Positions 20,744 to 30,699 of a stretch of DNA of 35,668 nucleotides are shown one piece after another; the stretch's first letter is position 1; each line of letters begins with the position of its first letter. Source of the DNA: Lineolata rhizophorae (taxonomy: Eukaryota > Ascomycota > Dothideomycetes > Lineolatales > Lineolataceae); contig MU001709.1 in the NCBI GenBank assembly GCA_010093515.1, forward strand, positions 129,404 to 165,071, given 5' to 3'. The notes under the pieces were generated by a model that had not been told where the DNA came from, ran no database searches, and saw only the letters and a program-made list of their open reading frames with translations. The position numbers were made by a program, and so were the translations under genes.

Positions 20744-22857
20744 CTACCTGTTGTCCTTTTCGCCGTCGTCGGCGTTGTCCTCGCTCGAGGTTTCCAGCGG
20801 CTTCTCCGCGACACCGCCCTTCGCCGCCGGGTTCTTGGACGTGCGCGAGAAGAAGCCGTGGATGTCCTCCGAGTACTCCTCCTCGGCGAGCTGGATTTCC
20901 TCCTCCTTGGTGAGCTCGCGGCCCTTGCGCTCCTGCTGCTCCTCCCACTGCCCGCGCATCTCGTCGACCTTTTGCTCGAAGTCGAGCTTGGCGTCGAAGT
21001 GCTTGCCGAGTCCGTGCCAGCGCTCCCACAGCGAGAGGTGCTTTGGGTGCGCGGCGGGACCGTGGTAGTTGTGCGCCTCGCCGCGCCGAAGAAAGGCCCA
21101 CCGTCGCTCCTGCTCGTGCAGATCTAGACCCGTCGTGTCTGGCAAAAATACCCAGGTGATGAGCGCGCCGGCCAGGCCAAACCATGTGACGACGTAGAAC
21201 TTGGTCTGTGTGTCGATGTAGTTGTAGAGGACCGAGGCGAAAAGGGCGCCCAGCTTGCCCATGGCGGCCGAGAAGCCGTGGGCGGTGGCACGGATGGGCG
21301 TGGGGAACACCTCGGCGGCCACCAGGAACGTGACCGAGTTGGGGCCGAACTGGTTGAAGAAGGAGGATAGGAAGTACATGGCCTGGAAGCTGTGCACGTG
21401 CGCGGGGGACGTGTAATAGTCGAAGTTGAACGCGGGCACCACGAACAGCACGAAATCGAGCATGAAGCCCACGATCATCATCCACTTGCGACCGTCTGCT
21501 TCGTTAGCACGCGTCTGCGTGGGCCGCATGAGTGGTGACGGCACTTACAGAGCTTGTTGTCGATCAGGAGCATCGCGCAGTAGTACCCGCACAGAGAGAC
21601 GCCCACGTTGATCAGGTTGTATAGCCAGCCAACCATGACGGACGAGTTGTTGGGCGTCAGCACCGCGATGAACTCGTTCTGGAATAGCTTGTTGCCATAG
21701 AAGAAGACGTCGTTGATGAACCACGCGCCGGCCGTGGCCAGCAGGCGGCCGGGGAAGTGCGTGAGGGCCAGCTTCAGCGACTGCGTGTCGTAGCCCGTGA
21801 CGTGCGCCTTGCGCTTGGCGACCTGCAGCTGGCGGCTGGCGGCCCGCATCTTGTACTTGCGGTAGTAGAAGAGCCAGAGCGTGCCCGCAGCCGGAATCGC
21901 GAAGCTGAGCCGGTACGTCCACTGCGCCGACACCTGGGAATAGGGCGGGTTCCCGCTCCCGTGGTGGAAGATGATCAGAGAGAGGATGAGGATGACCTGG
22001 TTGGAGAACTGGCCCCAACCCTGCATGAGGAAGGCGCCCGTGACTTGACGTCCGCGGTGGAGGCGATCGCGCCTGGTCGAAACCTTGCCGGACCCGACGG
22101 CGTTTTCCATGCCGGCGGTGGCCGTCATGGGATACTCGCCGCCGACGCCGATGCCGTAGACGAACAGAGACCATGCGTAGCAGATGACCCAGCCGTTCTG
22201 TGACGTCCCCCACGCAGCAGTGAGCATGAGCAAGCCAAGCAGCATGATGAGTGCGTCCTGGAGCAGGCCCCAGCGGCGGCCGATCCAGTCTCCGACGATG
22301 CCGACGAGGATTTGGCCTGGGCTGTTAGCGCGTTCGGCACGAAAGGGGGGGGGGGGGGGGCGATGAACTCACCAACGATGATGCCGCAGATTTCGAGGTA
22401 GTCAATCGCCTGTAGCCAGGTTTTGTCGCAGATCGCCGCGTCGTCCCAGCAGCTGGGAAAGGTGGCCTGCAGCAAAGGCCTGACGTTGCCAATGGAGAAC
22501 AGGACATAACTGCAAAAGTCAGCGGACGCCAACAGGTCAGAACTGTCGCCTATACCCCTCGAGGCCGAGGCCGGCTCCCGGAATGACAAAGTTGTGGAAG
22601 TAATAATGGATCGGGCTAAGCGGATCATTCTTGATCATGTCCCAGATGGTCCCGAGCTCGCGGCGGGCCTCCTTGCGGTCGACTCTGGACACGAACCTGA
22701 CCCGCTGAGCGACGCTCATGTCGGCCCAGTATTCGCCCGCACCATCGTAGCTGTCATCCGGGCGCAACAAGTAGTGGAAGACGGACCGCTCCGTCTCGCT
22801 CATCTCGTGAGCGTTGGCGGAGCGGCCGTGGTGGACCACGTCGCTCTGTGGCTCCAT
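20744..22857 (-). CDS. MFS transporter, phosphate/glycerophosphodiester (PHS, GIT1-like) type
   Basis: Four exons, complement(join(20744..21495, 21549..22316, 22373..22509, 22556..22857)), give 652 residues. The three introns (53, 56 and 46 nt) each restore a conserved segment: LEG-YVLFSIGNV, GIIVG-QILVGIVGDWIGRRWG, and DNKL-YGRKWMMIVG. GDWIGRRWG is the MFS loop 2-3 motif. GGEYPMTAT and AEVFPTPIRATAHGFSAA are characteristic of the phosphate:H+ symporter group that includes PHO84- and GIT1-like proteins. The N-terminal 100 residues are hydrophilic and include a DMSVAQRVRFVSRVDRKEA segment. The C-terminus is a charged cytoplasmic tail rich in Glu and Lys. It is a plasma-membrane importer; whether it carries phosphate, glycerophosphoinositol or another organic anion cannot be told. 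Intron 2 holds a run of 16 identical bases. Confidence 0.9.
22345..22360. repeat. G16 homopolymer inside an MFS-gene intron
   Basis: Sixteen consecutive G on the plus strand, read as C16 in the transcript, between the donor at 22372 and the acceptor at 22317. It sits in the 56-nt second intron, upstream of the branch-like GCTAAC. Slippage or sequencing error could change its length without altering the protein. Confidence 0.9.
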
Positions 22858-24710
22858 TGCGGAGATATCAAGTCTGGGTATGAGGGGAGAAGTAATCGGT
22901 ATGACAAGGGTAGGACGACAAGCAACGATCTCCCGCCAAGGTTTTATAAGAAACAGGCCAAGCTTCGACTAGACGGTCCGCTCGGAGTAAGCGGAAGAGG
23001 AAGAGACGCTTGGGCTGACTTCGACACGCCTACCTAGACGGGAGGATTGCTCGAAACGCGCGGAACGTCCGCACGTTGTCGTTGGCCGGGATCTGACTGG
23101 CCAAGCCTAGAAACAGAGCGGGGCGTGTGGATGGGACCCAGCAAGCCACCTTCGTGCGAGGCAGCACGACCTGCTGAAATTGGACGAACACCTTACGCGG
23201 CTGATGCAGGTGGTCGACGAGCTAACTTGTCCTTTCTCACGGCGATGGGAGGAAGTGTTCTGGGTGGCGTTCTCGCTCGAGAGTGGGGGAAAGAGAGACG
23301 CTGTCCGGACGCGAGCTTAAGGGCAAGGCGGTGGGTCTACACGTCAGGCCGGGAGTACAGATAGGCGGCCCGGGAACAGAAGAAATGCATCCAGGGCAAC
23401 GGAGAGCTCGCAGTCACAGCGAAAAGTCTTTTTCTTTCTAGCGTCCCGGACCCCAGTGGGGCCGTGGCCAAGCGCACTCGGTGCGCTCCACCGTGGGATG
23501 CATGTGGCACGCGACATCAAAAAACCAGGGAAAGGCGACGGCGCCAGCTCGGCAAGCGGGTCAAGCACCGCACAAACCGTTCCAATTCTACGCCCGAAGA
23601 GAGACGGCCGGTTCCTAGGGTAGGTTCACGTCGATTGGTGCGCCATGCGCTGTATTCCGCCCCAGAAACCGCGTCTTCTGCTCGTGGCCGTCGTGGCCCG
23701 CGTGGCCGCATCTCGCACCTTGGCAACGCCCAGTACGCAAGCCAAGAGGGCAAAGCTTTCGACAAGGCGCCACAAGTCTTGGCCGATCTCTTGGTGCCGC
23801 CAGCCGAGCCCGATGCGGCTCCGGCGAGGCAATTGGCCCTTCTCCGGGCGTCCTTGGGCGTCCGGTTCGCGCGCATTTTCGAGCCAGACGACGGACGACG
23901 TCGATGTATCCAAGGCAAGCCCGCCCCAGGGTCCAGGAGGCGGCCAATGACGTCCGCCGGCTGCGAAACGTGCCGGCGCGCGGCGTTCTGATTTGCCCGC
24001 GGGCGGCAGTCCCGGGCGGCGCTGCCGTAGTGGTGCTAGCTGCGAGCAGGGGCTAGAGAAGCATCGCGAGCGGGCGGCTGTGAGGTAATGGGTCGAGGCG
24101 CCAAGGCGCCGCGCACGACCGGGGCCCGCTCGACGCTCGCCGTTGCCGTGTGCACGCTGCCGCGGGCCGCACCCGCCACCTTGCCGCTAGGCAGACTCGG
24201 GCCCTTGTCCGCCTCCACAATGCTACGAGGCTCATGGGCAAAAGTCTGAAGAATCTGAAGCCCGGTGGCCCTGCCGTTAGCCGAGCTGGGAGGCGTTGCG
24301 GCGGCGAACCGTTGACGAATGCTTAGGATATGCTTGCCAAGAACGAAACCAGCCACGCTTTCGATTCTGTCGACGCGTCTACGTTGCTCTCATTTAGCTC
24401 CACGGCCTGGGTGTCTCGTGGAAATGGTGGCTCTACGCGTCACCACGTGCTGCCTTCATTTGTTGCGAAAGGAAGATGGATAGCGGACCGTCCTTGTTAA
24501 CGTCGTTTACGACTGGTGGCCTGTGCTGACGAAGCAGGGCGTTCGCCGTCGCGAGACTTCGAGGTCGATACCGGATAAGCGCGGAGTTCGACGTGCCTCC
24601 CCAAGAAGCAAACGCCGTTCGATGTCGGCGCAGACCTCGTCAGAGCGTGCCGCCGCGGCGTCGCTGCGGGGAATTTGTTTACTTTTGGCGTCCCGTTTCG
24701 ATCTGTGAGC
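22858..24710. other. Divergent intergenic region, MFS gene / wax-synthase-like gene
   Basis: About 1.85 kb lies between two start codons facing away from each other. Frames of about 100-175 codons on both strands (for example 23464-23991 plus, 23517-23918 minus, 24036-24356 minus) overlap one another and show no recognised motif. The frame ending at 24036 has the least biased composition, but I cannot support it as a gene. Confidence 0.45.
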
Positions 24711-25808
24711 ATGAGGGCGCCGTTGGAACAGCTCGGCCGGGAGAACGCTGCGATGGCGGCCGTCTTCGCCACCATCCTCGAAGATGGCCGCCGCATGCTT
24801 CTCGCCGCGTCGGGCTCCGCACTGTTGCTATACCTGTCGCTCCTGGCCTTTGTCAAGAGATGGACCAAGTCCTATCACGTCCTGACGGTTGTCTCGCTGT
24901 CGTCGGTCTGGGCCAACCCGTACTTGGCGCTGACGTCGTGTGGGCCTCTGGAGTCGCTGCAGAGACAAGCCAGTAAGAGCTCTTTTTTCTTCCGACGATC
25001 GTTTTCTGCTTTGCGTGTTTCTGAGCGCTGCGCAGTTGCATGCGCGTCCATGCATGCGCTTGGCTTGTACGTGCGCCGGAAGAACCCGCCCGCGTACGCG
25101 CTGTCTCCGAGACCTTCGGATGCCGTCCTCGCCTTCAAGCTCTTGACCGAACTGCGGTTTGAATCATTCTCGCCGACCAGCGTCAGGGCGGGCGCGCGCC
25201 TGGAAAAGTTCTCCGAGCCGGCGCAGCTGGCGGTTCACATCGCCATCTTTGCAGTCCTCCAGTGCCTGCCGCAAGTGGCTCCTGTCATGGCGTTTGGCGT
25301 CCTCCTCGCCGTGTACATCATATGGACGTCCCTGCAGCTCGTGCTGCGGTACCAGAGCTCGCCGGCCTTGTTTGGTCCGCTATATCTCGCCGACAGTATC
25401 GAGAGCTTCTGGACCGAGACTTGGCACAACGTCTTCGCAGCTCCGTGTAGGAACCTAGCTTTCGAGCCGACCCGCCGGATCTTGCGGTCGGCCGGATTGC
25501 CGGACTGGGCTGCTAGGGTAGCCGGCGTGCTGGCGGTATTTGGGTTCATGGGCGCATTTCACGTGTACACGCTGACGCCGGTGGTTTCCTCAAAGGGCCT
25601 GTGGAGGATTTGGTGGTTCTTTTTCGCCAACGGGGTGCTCGCAGTCGGCGAGAGGGCATATTGGCGGGGAGCCAAGAGTCGATTGAGGACGCTGCTGGCC
25701 TGGTTTTTGGTCACGTTGCTTGCCAGCTGGACCGCCGCAGCCCTGGATCTTCCAAGGGGTCTGTCGGCGCTGCGATGGGAAGACTTGTGCTACAGTCGTG
25801 AAACGTAG
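24711..25808 (+). CDS. Wax-synthase-domain (MBOAT-like) membrane acyltransferase
   Basis: The start is ATG 24711; the frame upstream begins only with a TTG. A probable 63-nt intron (24973..25035, GTAAGA..GCGCAG) gives join(24711..24972, 25036..25808) and 344 residues. Because it is a multiple of three with no stop, retention would give 365. Several hydrophobic segments span the chain. The wax-synthase signature is SFWTETWHNVF (His218 in the spliced form), equivalent to the sFWgrrWHq of the family, followed by CRNLAFEPTRRIL and a second His in GAFHVYTLTP (263). Such proteins transfer acyl groups from acyl-CoA to hydroxyl groups, and in fungi they often acetylate terpenoids or other metabolites in clusters. 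The acceptor is unknown. The gene lies tail-to-tail with the phosphodiesterase gene, 223 bases apart. Confidence 0.8.
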   Translation: MRAPLEQLGRENAAMAAVFATILEDGRRMLLAASGSALLLYLSLLAFVKRWTKSYHVLTVVSLSSVWANPYLALTSCGPLESLQRQASKSSFFFRRSFSALRVSERCAVACASMHALGLYVRRKNPPAYALSPRPSDAVLAFKLLTELRFESFSPTSVRAGARLEKFSEPAQLAVHIAIFAVLQCLPQVAPVMAFGVLLAVYIIWTSLQLVLRYQSSPALFGPLYLADSIESFWTETWHNVFAAPCRNLAFEPTRRILRSAGLPDWAARVAGVLAVFGFMGAFHVYTLTPVVSSKGLWRIWWFFFANGVLAVGERAYWRGAKSRLRTLLAWFLVTLLASWTAAALDLPRGLSALRWEDLCYSRET

Positions 25809-26031
25809 GCGAGATGGCATGGCACTGCGCCCCTGCTGTGCACCATGACGAGTTGCATCCACGTAGCTCATTCACGACTCCAAGCACAGGAAGTATATTT
25901 TCGCCAATACACCGAGCCCAAATCGTACACGATGTCCGAAAACGGGAACAAACTCATTAGGGTATAACACTACCAGACGCACAATGGCAGCCTAGATCAA
26001 CCGAAACATACGAAATCCACGCCCTGTTAGC

Positions 26032-28600
26032 CTATCCTGATCCATCACCATTCGACCCATTCATACCGTGTGCCCAGTCTTTCATAGCCTCCACCTTGTC
26101 ATGTACCCACTGCCAGAGCTCCTGCCACCCGCTGGGTTCTTCTTCTTCTTCCTCTTCTTCCTCGTCTTCCTCTTCTCCCTCTTCTCCTTCTTCCTCATCT
26201 GACGATGACGAACTATCATCTTCATCATCATCCGCAGCGAAATCATCGTGACCTTGATCGCTAGAAGAGACAGCACCAGGGCCACCCGGAGGCTCACCCG
26301 AAACAGACGAACCCGTCTGCGTCGGCGCCGGAACCGTTTCCTGCGCCTCCTGTCCCGCTTTTGAAGCCTCCGCCTGCGACGGTTGCGCCGCCGTCGTTCC
26401 CGCCGCCGCCGCCGTCGCGCCCGGCCTAATCGGATTAACAAGCGGAGTAGTCGCCACCACAGGCGGCGCTTCCTCCGGCTTCGGGGGCAGGGGAATAACG
26501 GAAGGCGGGCCGGCAGAAACGACTGGGTCGTGGGGGATTTCCACGGGCGGGGCCGCGTCGTCGAAGTGCGTGCCGACGGGGCGCAGCGGCAGCCGTAGCG
26601 TGCCGTTGTTGGGGTGCGGCGCGATGCCGAGGGAGTCGCAGATGATGTTGTAGACTTGGGTGTTTTCTGCGGAGGATTAGCGAATAAGAATATGACGATG
26701 CGACGGGCCATGGCCCAAGACTTGACACGAGATGTTGGAGTAAAACTTTTGCAGTGTAAAGAACAAAAGAGAAAATGGAAGATAAAACTCACGGAAAACG
26801 TCTAGCCTACTGCCCGGCGTGTGCGGGAACGCGGGCCCACGCGCGATAAAAATGGCGCGCATGAGCGGGTGCTCGTGGTCGTACCCGTGCAGCCCACGTG
26901 GGTGGTAGACAGCACCCGCGCGCCTGCCCTCCTCGACGTCGAACTCGTCGCGCGTGACGATGGCCCACCCCGTCTTGGGCACGATCCACAGGGGCGCGAT
27001 GCGCTCGTTGTTGCTAAAGTGATAGCGCTCCGGCATGTCTTCGTCGCGCAGATAGACGTCGAAGGCCGGGTCGTCGGCGGCCTTGCGCTTCAACGCCTCG
27101 TACATGGGCCGCAGATTCGCCTCCTCGTGCAGCCGCAGGCCGTAGAGCGGCCAGCCGTCGATGTGCGACACTTTTTTTGCTTCCTCGTCACCGTCCAGCA
27201 AGTCTTCGAACTGCAACAGCCGTGAGACGTCGGTCGTGGCCATGCCGTGGTCCGACACGACGACCACGTTGACGACGTCGGTCAGGTTGCGCGCTTCGAG
27301 CCCCTGAAACACATCCGCCAGCATGTTGTCCGCGTTGGCGATGGTCGTGCGGATCTCGGTGCTGTTGGGTCCGTACTTGTGCCCGTCCGAGTCGACGTCG
27401 GGCACGTACGCGGCGATGAGCTGCGGGCGCGGCGCCGTCCTGCTCGCGCCCGGCTGGTCCGGCCCTGGCAGGTCTAGGAACTGCATGATGCGGTCGACCT
27501 TGCGGGATAGGACCTCGGAGCCGTTGTAGCGGTCCAGGTGGGCGGGCTCGACGCCCGCGATGTGCGCCTCAGATCCAGGCCACATATGGATCGCGGCCGG
27601 GACGCCGGCGTTCTCGGCTGTCACCCAGACCGGCTCGCCGTCCGCCCACCAGTGCGGCTGCATGCTGTGCGACTTGTTGGTGTAGTAGAACTCCGCCGCG
27701 AGCTCCTCGTCCCAAAACGAGTTGCCCACGATGCCGTGCGCCTCGGGGTACAGGCCGGTCGCCAGCGTGTAGTGGTTCGGAAACGTGACTGAAGGGAATG
27801 ATGGGAGCATGTAAGGAGGCGAGACGCCGGCGCGGATAAAGGCGTTTAGTGTCGGCGTGAGGTCGCGGGCGAGGAAGTCGGCGCGGAAACCGTCGAGCGA
27901 GATGAGGATCGTGGTGGGGGCGAAGAGAGAGGATCCGTTGGATCGGAGGGTTTGCGATTCGAAGACGCTGGCATACGACTGTTTGCGGCTCTTGGACAGG
28001 ACCGCACCAAGGTAGACCAGGATAAGGAAGAGGACGAGGATGCTGCCGTGCAGGAGCAAGCGGATGATGCGCGAACGTCGAGTCTAGATAGTTAGCAATA
28101 GAAATGACGGGACGTCGAGCATAGCATACCTTTTTCGCCGCCATGACGGTTCCTAGTCGATGCTGGTCGCGTTCGGACGAGGCCTCCGACTCGGACCTGC
28201 GCCCGCCCTCCTCCATCTCGTACATCAGCTCGCCCTCCTCGCCGCCGCGCCGCTTTCGTCGCGCCTCCTTTCGCCGAGCGCTCCGCTTCTCCCTCCTCGA
28301 GCCGGTTCTTTCCCGCGCCGAGGCATCGTTTCCCGCTCCACCGGGACCGGCCCGAGCGAAGAGCGCCTGGATGCCCTGCCTAACACTGCGCGACTGAGCG
28401 CCCGTTAGTAGCCGCTCTCGCTCCTCTTCCTCGTCTAGCAATTCGCGGTCGTGGCTCGCGAGCTCCTCGGACGGCCGGCCGGCGGAGGCTACGTCGTCGT
28501 TGCTCGTTGGCGACGTCGGGGTCGAGGGCAGCGACGCGGCGTCGGCATCGTACGAACTGCGGGCCAGGAGCCCGTCTTTTTCCACGCTACGGGGCGCCAT
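26032..28600 (-). CDS. Type I phosphodiesterase / nucleotide pyrophosphatase, membrane-anchored (ENPP/Npp family)
   Basis: Three exons, complement(join(26032..26666, 26793..28083, 28130..28600)), give 798 residues. Introns of 46 nt (GTATGC..CTAAC..TAG) and 126 nt (GTGAGT..CTAAT..CAG) join AAKK-TRRSRIIR and LDVF-QNTQVYNIICD. A cytosolic N-terminus with a basic cluster precedes one membrane segment (about 167-187), giving a type II topology. The catalytic domain shows LISLDGF (Asp221), the nucleophile Thr257 in SVTFPNHYTLATG, PDVDSDGHKYGP (Asp388, His392), SDHGM (Asp435, His436) and GLHGYDHEH (His556). All metal and catalytic positions of the family are present, so it should hydrolyse extracytoplasmic nucleotide phosphodiester or pyrophosphate bonds. 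The C-terminal 200 residues are Pro/Ala-rich, then a run of Asp/Ser and Glu, ending in WQELWQWVHDKVEAMKDW. Confidence 0.93.
26145..26235 (-). repeat. Acidic low-complexity coding repeat
   Basis: A GAA/GAG/GAT-rich stretch (TTC/CTC/ATC on the plus strand) encodes the Asp/Ser and Glu runs near the C-terminus of the phosphodiesterase. Length variation is likely. Confidence 0.75.
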
Positions 28601-29277
28601 AGTATCGACGCAATTATGAGGAATGGAACATCTCAATCGCTAATCGGAAAGCAAAGCGGGTTTGTGGACATCGCCGTGCTCTTTGATGGCAGCCGGCGCT
28701 GACAGCTATTCTTAGCCCGGGTGGAGTTGTCCCGACGCCGAGCGGCCTCCTGACGAGCCACCATTTCACTCGCGCTTTCGCCCCACATGGTACTCCGTAG
28801 AGGCATATGTATTTACCAGTGATTGATTCCGTGGCATGCTTCTAATTCGTTGCCCAGCGCGCAGGTTCGTCATGCAAGGCGGCTGGAATCTTGGGCTACG
28901 CGCTGGTGAGCTAGCCGTGCGATTAAGAAATAATTCCCGTAGCCCTCACGGCAGTCCATCGAGCCACTCCGGTCCGCCCAATTGAAACGGGCGGAATGCT
29001 GGTTGCTCGGCGTTCCTGGAGAAAATGGCGATCAAGAATTCTCCGCCCAATGAGCGGGCGCGATTATCTTGAGCCTCCAGCCCCGCCCCGATAAGCGCGA
29101 TAACATCTCCGTGGAGTCCGTGGAGGTGGCGCCGAGCTTGCACTTACGTAGTTTCCGCGCATCAAAGCGCTGTAGTACATCAACTCCGCGCACCATGTTG
29201 CTTTTCTGCGGCCTTGCCTGCGTTGACCGCGGTCATTTTGTCTTCTCTTAAGGAGCGGAGAGTTGCAAGCTGCTACG
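28601..29277. promoter_or_regulatory. Divergent promoter region, phosphodiesterase / SDR
   Basis: About 680 bases between two outward-facing start codons. No supported open frame is present; the longest is about 65 codons. No specific site is claimed. Confidence 0.5.
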
Positions 29278-30530
29278 ATGCCGTCTCAACCCGTAGAGAC
29301 GATGGATTCGGAGCACTTTTCGCCTTATCGCGCAGATGGAAAGCTGGTACGTATTCGACGGAGCGCCATCTCGGTATGTTGCTGAAACGTGCGCAGTATG
29401 GATTCGTGTGCGTCGTCACGGGCGCGACGATGCCCATTGGAACCGCCATTACATTGGAGCTAGCTGGTGAGCGCTATTCACGACGCGAAACGATCGGACA
29501 CTGACGGAATCAGCTCACGGCGCGGCCTGCATCTACGGTACGTCTCTCCTCGTCAACGCAAAGGCGTTCGCTGAGATGTCTAGCATGTTCAAACCCGAGT
29601 TCTCCTCCGGAGTCGTACGATTTTCTGGCTGCTGAGATCAACAAGAACTACCCAAACACGAAGATCATCGGCTATCCGTACCGCGTCGAGACTGAAGAAG
29701 ACACCCTAGGCCTGATTGACGACGTGCTGAATCAGTGGGGAAGGTATCGTTCCTTGGCCTGAACAGGCCGACACCGGCTGATCCGCGGCAGGCTCGACGT
29801 TTGGGTGACCTCGTCCGGGCTCCTTGGCCCGTCTAATATTGAGGACACGTCGCCGGACGACCTCCGCAAGTGCCTCGAGGCCAACAGCATGGCGCCCTTT
29901 TTCGCTCTTAAGTACGCGCCACCCGCCATGGGCAAGACCACCCCGAAGGGCAGCTATCCGAACGCAGCGCCCAAGGACCAGAAATACGGCAGCATAATCG
30001 TGGTCGGCAGCGTCGCGAGCACGTACGGAGGTAGGCCTCCACTTTGCGCGACTAGGACCTGTTCTGACGTTGCGCAGGCTGCTGGGGCCCGTGCCTCACG
30101 ATGAGCTCGCATGCCGCGCTGGGTGTGGTCCGATCAGGTGTCCCCACGCTAAAGGGTAGGACCCCGTGAAGGCATTTAGTATGTCATCTAACTTGCGCAG
30201 GCACCGGCGTCCGCATCAACTGCATATCCCCCGGCCAAATTGACATTGGTGTTCCCCTCAAAGGCGTGAGTATCACCCTTTACACGGTGTTGCTGGGACT
30301 GACGGCCACAGTTCGATATGAAGGGTATGACGGCCCAACTGCCGCCCTCCTCGCTGCAAGACGACAATGTCCGCAAGGCCATGGTCGGCCTCGAGCGCGC
30401 GGGCTTGCCCACCGAGGTCGGCCGCGTCGCAGGCTTTCTCGCATCCGGCTTCAGCAGCTACATCACCGGGCAGAACCTTGTTGTAGATGGCGGAGCAAGC
30501 GTGATGAACCCGCTGACGGTGCCGATTTAG
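29278..30530 (+). CDS. Short-chain dehydrogenase/reductase-like protein with atypical active site
   Basis: Eight exons, join(29278..29346, 29397..29466, 29514..29537, 29584..29743, 29792..30030, 30078..30155, 30201..30265, 30312..30530), give 307 residues. The seven introns are 45-50 nt, all GT..AG and phase-consistent. The Rossmann motif reads TGATMPIG (31-38), with Pro where TGxxxGIG has Gly. It is followed by AHGAACIYACS, an ANSMAPFFALKYA segment equivalent to the NNxG region, and IIVVGSVAS carrying the Ser. Where YxxxK is expected the sequence is CLTMSSHAALG, that is Leu194 and Ser198. The end is typical: RINCISPGQI and GFLASGFSSYITGQNLVVDGG. For exon 6 the donor GTAGGA at 30156 was preferred over 30137, because it keeps VVRSGVPTLKGTGVRIN. 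The protein may be a non-catalytic SDR or use other residues. It is tail-to-tail with the ZIP gene. Confidence 0.85.
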
Positions 30531-30699
30531 GCGTTGGCACGGAAGAGTGCATTTGCAATTGTCTTATGATTCTTAGAACTACATCCAATGCTTGATCATG
30601 ACTAGCCATGCGCAGCGATTGCTTGGTCCGAGCTTGCCCGTTATCTTTGCTGTGACCTGAACTTGCACAAGTTTTACGTCCTCGGATTTCTGCAACTGA

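Noticed and set aside
24036-24356. Minus-strand frame of 106 codons
   Set aside because: Its composition is fairly protein-like, but there is no motif, no supporting exon and no homologue recognised; not strong enough to list as a gene.
30137-30142. GTGTCC as donor of SDR exon 6
   Set aside because: It keeps frame but deletes six residues (VPTLKG region) between the active-site helix and the RINCISPG strand, which normally are present.
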